DNA from: Litoditis marina
Taxonomy: Eukaryota > Nematoda > Chromadorea > Rhabditida > Rhabditidae
Direction of reading: 5' to 3'
NCBI GenBank assembly: GCA_964036275.1
Contig: OZ038434.1
Coordinates: forward strand, 31,148,947-31,212,946
DNA length: 64,000 nt
This document shows positions 54,168-64,000 of this stretch, piece after piece. The notes below the pieces were generated by a model. It worked only from the letters and a program-made list of their open reading frames with translations. It ran no database searches and was not told the DNA's origin. Numbering within the stretch: the first letter of the stretch is position 1; each line of letters starts with the position of its first letter. Position numbers and translations under genes: made by a program.

Positions 54168-57100
54168 ATGTCGTATATGCTCCCACATCTCGACAATGGC
54201 TGGCAGGTTCGTATTTCTGATTATCCTACTATTTTAAATATACATTCTGTTATGATTATTGGGCTAGCTGATTGTGGGATACTAATACTTGTTTAGAATG
54301 GGCGATTTGCGGAGAAATCCCTCCGTCTGGTTGCTGTCAGATAATTTTTTAAAGCTCATTTCAAATCAAACACTGCCACGAATATCGCGTAGCGTAGCTA
54401 CGTTCTATACACGTTTTTGACAATCTGACTTTTATCAATGCCGAATTATCAGAATGTTTTGAAATCAAGTTGTTTATCAAGTTATCAACGGTTTTCGAGC
54501 CTCCACCCTCCAGTCATAATAATTTGTCGATGTTAGCCAGAGTAAATGATAGTTAGATATAATTGTTGAGTGATTTTTGTTAGCATACCCCAGTAACGTT
54601 GAGCGATTAGTCAGAAAAATTCGAAAAACGGACCGGACGGGTACTTTTTCGCTGAAAAAGAAAAAGAAAATAGATCTGCTTTAGATGAAAAATCAAAAGT
54701 TCTCACGTGTTTACATCTGAAAACGGACTAATTTTGGCGCTTAGTCGAACCTAACTGTGGCCATATTCACCAATATCCCGGGAAGGTAAAAAAGCTTCCC
54801 GCGCCTCTGGACCCTCCTCACCCGCACACTATTTTCGTGCTCTACCTTCCCGCGGGAAGGTATTTTAGCTTCCCGAGGATTGGTGAATACGGCCGCTGGT
54901 GTTTGTTTATTAGTCACATTTACTGCATTCACATATTTGTATCGTTTCCCGTTTCCTTCCAGGTGGACCAGGCCATTCTAGCCGAAGAGGACAGAGTGGT
55001 GGTGATTCGATTCGGCCACGATTGGGATCCAACCTGCATGAGAATGGACGAGGTACGATCTGTTACAGACAAACACCAGTAAGGTCAACCACCAGTAAGG
55101 TTCGACTAAGCGATTAAAAGTAGTCCGTTTTTAGCTTCAAACACGTGAAAATTGATGATTTCGTACCAAAATAAAAGAAATTCTGCCGTTTTCAGCAAAA
55201 AAATAGTATGTTTTTCGATTTTTTCTGACTATTTGGACAACTTTACTGGTATATGAGTAAGTTCCGACTAATCGACTGAAAGCAGTTCAGTTTCGTATCA
55301 AAACACGTGAAAAATTAGTGACTTTCCAAATTGCGTAGCGCATTTGTATGAGCTCCTGATTAATAAAATCACGTTGCTTCCTCAAAATGCGAGGTTCCAC
55401 ATTCCAAATGAATCTCGCGCACTTCTGTTTACGCCCATATCCCCGTAAACTCGTACCAATCTAAATCTACCAATAGTCAGAAAAAGAACGAACTACTGTT
55501 TTGCCGAAAATATGAAAATTTGTCTCATTTTGACTCAAACTCGTTAATTTTCACGTGTTCGAAGCTAAACACTGACTATTTTCTTGTCGAATAGTCGGAC
55601 GTTACTGATATATGTTACGTCATCATACATTGTGTCATGATTGTCTTTCCAGACTTTGTTCAAAGTGGCTCCAAAGACGAAGTTATTTGCCGTCATCTAT
55701 CTCGTGGACACATCCAAGGTAAGTTCGTCAATTCTATCACGATTCCGAATTGTTTCATTACAAGTTTTACTCAAGATCAAAATTTTGTTAAGAGTGAATT
55801 TATGCTTGCCGCAGCAAGCTTTTCGGGAAAATTTTTACTTTCGAAAAAAAGAGGGGGGGGGGGGCAAAAGTAAAATGTTCCCAGCTTTTCAGCCAATCCA
55901 ACAAATACTGGATAAAGGACAATCCTCTGAGCTGTTATTAGTATGTTGTCTTTTGTAGCTGTTGGGTAAGAAAGTGCGTGCACGGTCGAAAAACGTGTGC
56001 TGACCTTCAATTTGAAATTAACGACGTTGAATTTAGTTGTATAATGGGTTTATTTATCGAATTTCAGGTACCAGACTTCAACAAAATGTACGAGTTGTAC
56101 GATCCATGCACAGTGATGTTCTTCTTCAGAAACAAACACATCATGGTCGATTTAGGTCAGTTTTTTTAAATGTTGTACAATGTACACGTATCTAGTGTCT
56201 TTCTTATTTGGTTTGGAACTCGAACTTGGTTTGAATGTTTTTAGTCTAAAACTGGTTAGTGTAGAAACTGATATTTTGTAAAGCCGTGTTTATTGTGAAA
56301 CGCCTCGCTGAGATAAACCACAAAATGATGTTTCTGTACTTTACTGGGGTATGTTTCTGTTCCACAAAGCAATTTAATTCTCATGCCGAACAGCCGAACT
56401 ATTATTGTTCGGTATCTTTAATAGACGGTAGTATCTGAACTTGTATTTAATAGTTTAATATAGTCTGCTTCGAAAATAAGAAAGTTTTCTTGTTTGCTTA
56501 TTTTTTTGTTTGTTAGTATCTTTTCATAATTTGTATTGTTTAGGAACGGGTAACAACAACAAGATCAATTGGCCCATCACCGATGGACAGGAATTCATCG
56601 ATATCATCGAAACTGTCTACAGGTCGGTTCGGTTCATACACCATAAAAAGGGGAGACGCGAACAAATCCTTATTAAAAGTAGGGGTCACGAGCTGTTAAT
56701 CAACGAATTTCATACAAAATCAGCTATATTCTTACGGAAAATAGTTGAATGTTGCCGTTTTGGGGGGTCGCGACACGAGAAAACATGGACGGGTCGCGAG
56801 AATTGTGAAAGAATGAGAGGCCCATGGCGGTGTATGGTTCGGTTTTTTATAAGGATATTATCATTTTACCCCAACATACAAAGTTTGTTAGTTTGTTGTA
56901 GATTATATACTTGATCTATTTGATGGCTTAAGTTTTCTTTAAAATGTTGGCTAGAATGGAATGTGTATTGTAGATATTTCGTGATGCGATTGCACCCGTC
57001 AATTCAGTACTTATCTTCACGACTTGTTGGAGTGTGATTGTTCATTAAAAAGGGGGGAAATGGAAAATTAAAATTCTGTTTGGATAGTTTTCTGTACTCT

Positions 57101-57276
57101 TTAGACGATGTATGATGTGGTGTTTACATATACTTTTGTTTGAAAGTTGCTGCCAGCCACGGAATTCGTTCTCTTACCTTACGTATATTGGAAACATTTG
57201 TCTTTTTAGGGGAGCTCGCAAAGGACGTGGTTTGGTAGTTTCTCCCAAGGATTACTCGACCAAGTACAAGTACTAG
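54168..57276 (+). CDS. TXNL4A: Thioredoxin-like U5 snRNP protein Dim1/TXNL4A (142 aa)
   Basis: Six phased exons: 54168-54206, 54963-55052, 55653-55718, 56068-56155, 56544-56622 and 57210-57276. The protein starts MSYMLPHLDNGWQVDQAILA and has the family signature motifs RFGHDWDPTC, PDFNKMYELYDPCTVMFFFR, GNNNKINW and the end KGRGLVVSPKDYSTKYKY. Its length (142) equals that of human TXNL4A. This U5 snRNP/tri-snRNP component (yeast Dib1, fission yeast Dim1) keeps Prp8 in the pre-activation state of the spliceosome. It has a thioredoxin fold without the redox CXXC. A CAATTTTCAG acceptor (ending 54120) is suited to trans-splicing. It is the most conserved protein in the window. Confidence 0.97.
54583..54756. 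mobile_element. Family M element, copy 5
   Basis: CATACCCCAGTAACGTTGAG to GCTTAGTCGAACCTAACTG, with AAACGGAC..TACTTTTTCGC and TCACGTGTTTACATCTGAAA. It is interrupted at its right end by the adjacent MITE. Confidence 0.8.
54757..54896. mobile_element. MITE with GTGGCCGTATTCACCAAT ends, copy 2, inverted
   Basis: GTGGCCATATTCACCAATAT to ATTGGTGAATACGGCCGC. It directly abuts family M copy 5, and its interior is the reverse complement of copy 1. Confidence 0.88.
55086..55254. mobile_element. Family M element, copy 6
   Basis: CAACCACCAGTAAGGTTCGA to GACAACTTTACTGGTATAT, intron 2 of TXNL4A. Confidence 0.8.
55256..55612. mobile_element. Family M element, copy 7, with internal insertion
   Basis: Starts AGTAAGTTCCGACTAATCGA directly after copy 6 and ends GTCGGACGTTACTGATATA. 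The internal section is longer than in other copies. Intron 2 of TXNL4A. Confidence 0.65.
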
Positions 57277-61426
<4,150 letters not shown>

Positions 61427-63067
61427 GCATTCTCTTCTGAATATGGGTATTTTCAGTACATTTACGGTTATAAAAATTTGGTTTTCGATGTGTTTGGTTG
61501 TTTTTATTATTACGACATTGAAGAAATTCTACGGTCTATGCACACATTTGTACTAGAGTTGATGAAACTTTAATTGGATTTAGGGGGGATGGAAAGTTGG
61601 CCTATTTTGTGTAAGGTAGTTGTAATTGTAAACAAACCTGCTTACTTTTGTGGTTGGATCAATAAGGTTTACGGAACTGTGAATCGATGTTTCTCGATGA
61701 GGTATGGTAGAAAATTCTTGGAGCTGTTGTCGCTTTTTTTTTAGCTAAATGACGATTCAAGTACAGATAATGAACGTAAATTTCCCCAGTTTTGTACTGA
61801 TCATTATTAAATAGAAAATGTTTTTGCTGACAAATTGTTTGTTTTCGCGTTGTAAGATCTCGTCTGTTCACTATGGATGTTTTTATCTTTAATATGAATG
61901 ACATAACATCTGCCAAGGTTGCTGCGAACGCTTGTGAAAGTGTTTTTTTGCTGGTTTGGTCACTTGGTCTCAGCCACTCTGTTCTATGAAAGACCAGATA
62001 CCGTATCCCGTAATTGTCAGCTGGCTGGCGACAGCATAGTAACTAGACGGTCGCCTTTAAGAGATGATAAGTAGGTCATTCTTTGTGAAAAAGCGAACGT
62101 TCTTTTAAAGAAACATACAACGTTCCATAAAGGGAAATACATTAAACTTTTATGAAAACGAGAATACCATCTCAGGCTACGTGAATAGTCTTAAGTTGCT
62201 ACTAGATGGAGCGAATTTGCGTTTACTTCAGTGGAAAGTTATGTGACTTTTTTTCTTGAAGAAGGACGATTATGTGGTCCAATCGCAATGGTTCAGTCCT
62301 TTAAACTGCAATACATTTTTCAATTGCAGTTTAAAGGACCGTTGACACGGGATTGGTTCACATAATCGTCCTGCTTTATCTGGTATAATTTTCTTTTTCT
62401 TCGTTTCTGGATATTGAGGAAGTTCTCTTGTTATTTCCTGCTTGATACTGTTAGTTTTAGAAGAACTGATAAATATGTATTTTATTTACAAGACATGTTA
62501 CATTTAATACAATCGAAGACACATTATGGAAATAGTCATTTTTGTGACCATGGTACCAGTCTATTCTCGAAACACTATTAAATTTCTTGTCAAATATTAC
62601 AAAAATACTGTGAAATAATAATATTATTATCTGGTGGGCCACTTTCAAAGCTATATTCCGAAACCAGAGTATGGGAGATCTGCTAGTTAAAATACGGGTG
62701 AGAAAACGAACTCTTCAGAGTCTTAGTCAAAAATCAGCTAGAAAGAGGCTCGTCTATATAGATGGACATAGTCTTTTTCATGTTTATGTCAAAAAGTACA
62801 GACTACAATAACTTTTGACCTACGATTCGACTATGGCTATCTATTTTGTTACATTTGGGCGCAGTTTGCTCGAGCTATGTATATACAGTAGGGAAACTGC
62901 GGTATAAAAGCTATCGATTGTCATTGGGTCAGAAAACGGGGTTACGGTAGAATTGGGACGCAGTTTGCTCGAGCTATAATTATACAGTAGGGGTAAACTA
63001 CAGTATAGGAGCTATCGATTGTCAATGAGTCAAGCGACGGGGTAACGGTAGAATTGGAGCGCGTTTG
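61427..63067. other. Intergenic region downstream of MED21
   Basis: AT-rich, no gene seen. It holds a hairpin MITE (62261-62377) and ends in the tandem repeat 62857-63069 that touches the stop codon of the next (minus) gene. Confidence 0.6.
62261..62377. mobile_element. Hairpin MITE (GGACGATTATGTGG family), copy 4
   Basis: GAAGGACGATTATGTGGTCC to CACATAATCGTCCTGCTTTA, palindromic around CAATACATTTTTCAATTGC. Confidence 0.9.
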
Positions 63068-63069
63068 CT
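62857..63069 (+). repeat. Tandem repeat of about 98 bp, two units plus a partial third
   Basis: Units start TGGGCGCAGTTTGCTCGAGC and GGGACGCAGTTTGCTCGAGC. Both continue TATACAGTAGGG...AGCTATCGATTGTCA...GGTAACGGTAGAATT. A partial third unit (GGAGCGCGTTTGCTAG) overlaps the stop codon of the minus-strand gene. Confidence 0.88.
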
Positions 63070-63739
63070 AGTAGTACTGAACGGGCTTGAACATTGGACA
63101 TTTGGCGTACCACTTCTGGCAGGTGGCAGCTAGACCGGCCGAGGGGGGAGGGTTGCACATAGAGTGGACCTGGAAGAGAAAGTCGATAAGTATCTTTTGC
63201 CGTTTGCGCTAAGACTATCAAACACAACGGTGTTCACTCTTTTGTTCTAAGCAAGTATATAATCCGTTTGTTTACAGCTCTCGTCTAATGTTGGAGGGCA
63301 AGAGTAGGTAAAAAGAAGACCAGCTTTGTACTGTACGTTTTACCATCTACGTATTAGGTAGAAATAGTTGTGACACGTGGTCTCTGGCTCTCTCTCTATC
63401 CCTTCTAATCGGTCTGTATTTCTGTGTCCTCTCACTCTCTCTGTCCCTCTTCGCTCTCCATCTTTCTCTCTCTCCTCTTCTTCTCTCTATAACCAATGAA
63501 TTTCCTACCTTCGGATGTGTGTGCGCGCACTTGCACTCATCAGTGCAATGTACCGCCGTGCAATCCGGGGTGCACGAAGCAATTATGGCCGCCGTCAACC
63601 TCTTTTTGTTCGCAACCGGTGCCTGTTTTGTCTGAGTTCGTCCAATCGGAAGATCCAGGGCGGCAAAGTCGCCGCCGCGTGGCAGTGGCGGCGGAACCAC
63701 CAACAGAGAGCCGAGGTCGGCTTTTGGTGCGACGGCGCC
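63068..63739 (-). CDS. C-terminal part of a Cys-rich protein (5' end not found)
   Basis: Two phase-0 exons on the minus strand: 63739-63509 (77 codons) and 63169-63068 (33 codons and TAG). The first follows an ATATTCAG acceptor, so an upstream exon, probably outside the window, is required. The visible part has a Pro/Gly/Ala-rich stretch, then a Cys-rich tail with eight cysteines: SCTPDCTAVHCTDECKCAH, then C in SMCNPP, ATCQKWYAKC and the end PMFKPVQYY. The tight cysteine spacing suggests a disulphide-bonded, secreted protein, but no family is recognised. The intron contains a sense-strand purine tract. Confidence 0.6.
63382..63490 (-). repeat. (GA)n-rich tract (sense strand of the Cys-rich gene)
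   Basis: CTCTCTCT-type sequence on the plus strand, i.e. GA-rich on the transcribed sense strand. It begins about 20 nt after the donor at 63508. Confidence 0.9.
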
Positions 63740-64000
63740 CTGAATATGACCTATTTATCCACATTACTTTTCAATTATCCACATTACATTCACATTCTGT
63801 AGCCATTCGAGACGATAGATTCTGAGTTCCTCCGGTGTGTTTTAATAACTCATACGCTTTATACTAAGCTACGGTGATTATTATATTCTTTTTTAATATG
63901 TTAGTTAAACAACTTACATGGTTCAGAGTGAAGACGTGTTGATTGGATATATAAAGAAGACATGAAAAAGTTTCAGAAAAAAAACAACAACAAAAAGAAA
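63740..64000. other. Window edge, upstream of the Cys-rich exons
   Basis: AT-rich. On the minus strand a GTAAGT-like donor near 63919 follows a short open stretch, but its phase does not fit the next exon, so I do not call an exon. Confidence 0.4.

Noticed and set aside
52592..54206. Fusion of the Ser-rich gene exon 9 directly to TXNL4A exon 1
   Set aside because: Phase would allow it, but TXNL4A has its full conserved start MSYMLPHL after its own acceptor, and the Ser-rich gene has a phased terminal exon with a stop.
54741..54932. Conserved-looking peptide REAKIPSRGKVEHENSV in two places
   Set aside because: It is the translation of the GTGGCCGTATTCACC MITE copies, not a gene.

Overview
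The window looks like nuclear DNA of a rhabditid nematode, probably Caenorhabditis or a close relative. Evidence: short exons with TTTCAG acceptors, AT-rich introns, acceptor-like TTTCAG or TTGCAG sites just before start codons as expected for spliced-leader trans-splicing, and proteins that read through correctly phased exons as nematode-like ribosomal protein P0, TXNL4A/Dim1, MED21 and a METTL13-like enzyme. No rRNA, CRISPR or bacterial feature is present.

Layout. Left edge: first exon of ribosomal protein P0 (minus strand). 4.9-6.2 kb: a gene for an 89-residue single-pass membrane protein. 6.2-16.1 kb: a gene-poor, repeat-filled stretch. 16.1-25.1 kb: a 15-exon gene for a predicted secreted 1014-residue protein (signal peptide, Gly/Ser/Pro/Phe repeat, roughly 480-residue charged coiled coil, C-terminal four-cysteine module). 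25.8-33.3 kb (minus): a 12-exon membrane-anchored methyltransferase like the C-terminal half of METTL13. 34.5-37.2 kb: a 202-residue protein with an SH2-like domain that lacks the phosphotyrosine-binding arginine, followed by (37.9-41.0 kb) a 169-residue PH-like protein. About 41.3-46.2 kb: a nearly full-length non-LTR retrotransposon. 46.6-49.4 kb (minus): a two-LIM-domain protein, divergently paired across 146 bp with a Ser-rich orphan gene (49.6-53.0 kb). Then TXNL4A/Dim1 (54.2-57.3 kb), MED21 (57.9-61.4 kb) and, at the right edge on the minus strand, the 3' end of a Cys-rich protein gene.

The known genes are housekeeping (translation, U5 snRNP splicing, Mediator). They have no evident joint pathway. 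The orphan genes (secreted coiled-coil protein, Arg-less SH2 protein, PH protein, LIM protein) look lineage-specific.

The most striking content is in the repeats. The retrotransposon has a canonical -1 slippery heptamer (GGGAAAC) in the correct phase immediately before the ORF1 stop, and the endonuclease active-site Asn region of ORF2 lies upstream of its first ATG, so ORF2 is probably made by frameshifting. A roughly 200 bp family combines a tRNA-like Pol III promoter (A and B boxes) with DNA-transposon-like terminal inverted repeats. At least three elements have perfect 8-bp target duplications (hAT hallmark): two C/G-tract-rich copies and one built almost wholly from an ACTCGAAA-type satellite. 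Seven or more further MITE-like families lie in introns and intergenic DNA. All exon models were built by hand from splice signals and reading phase and have not been checked against transcripts.
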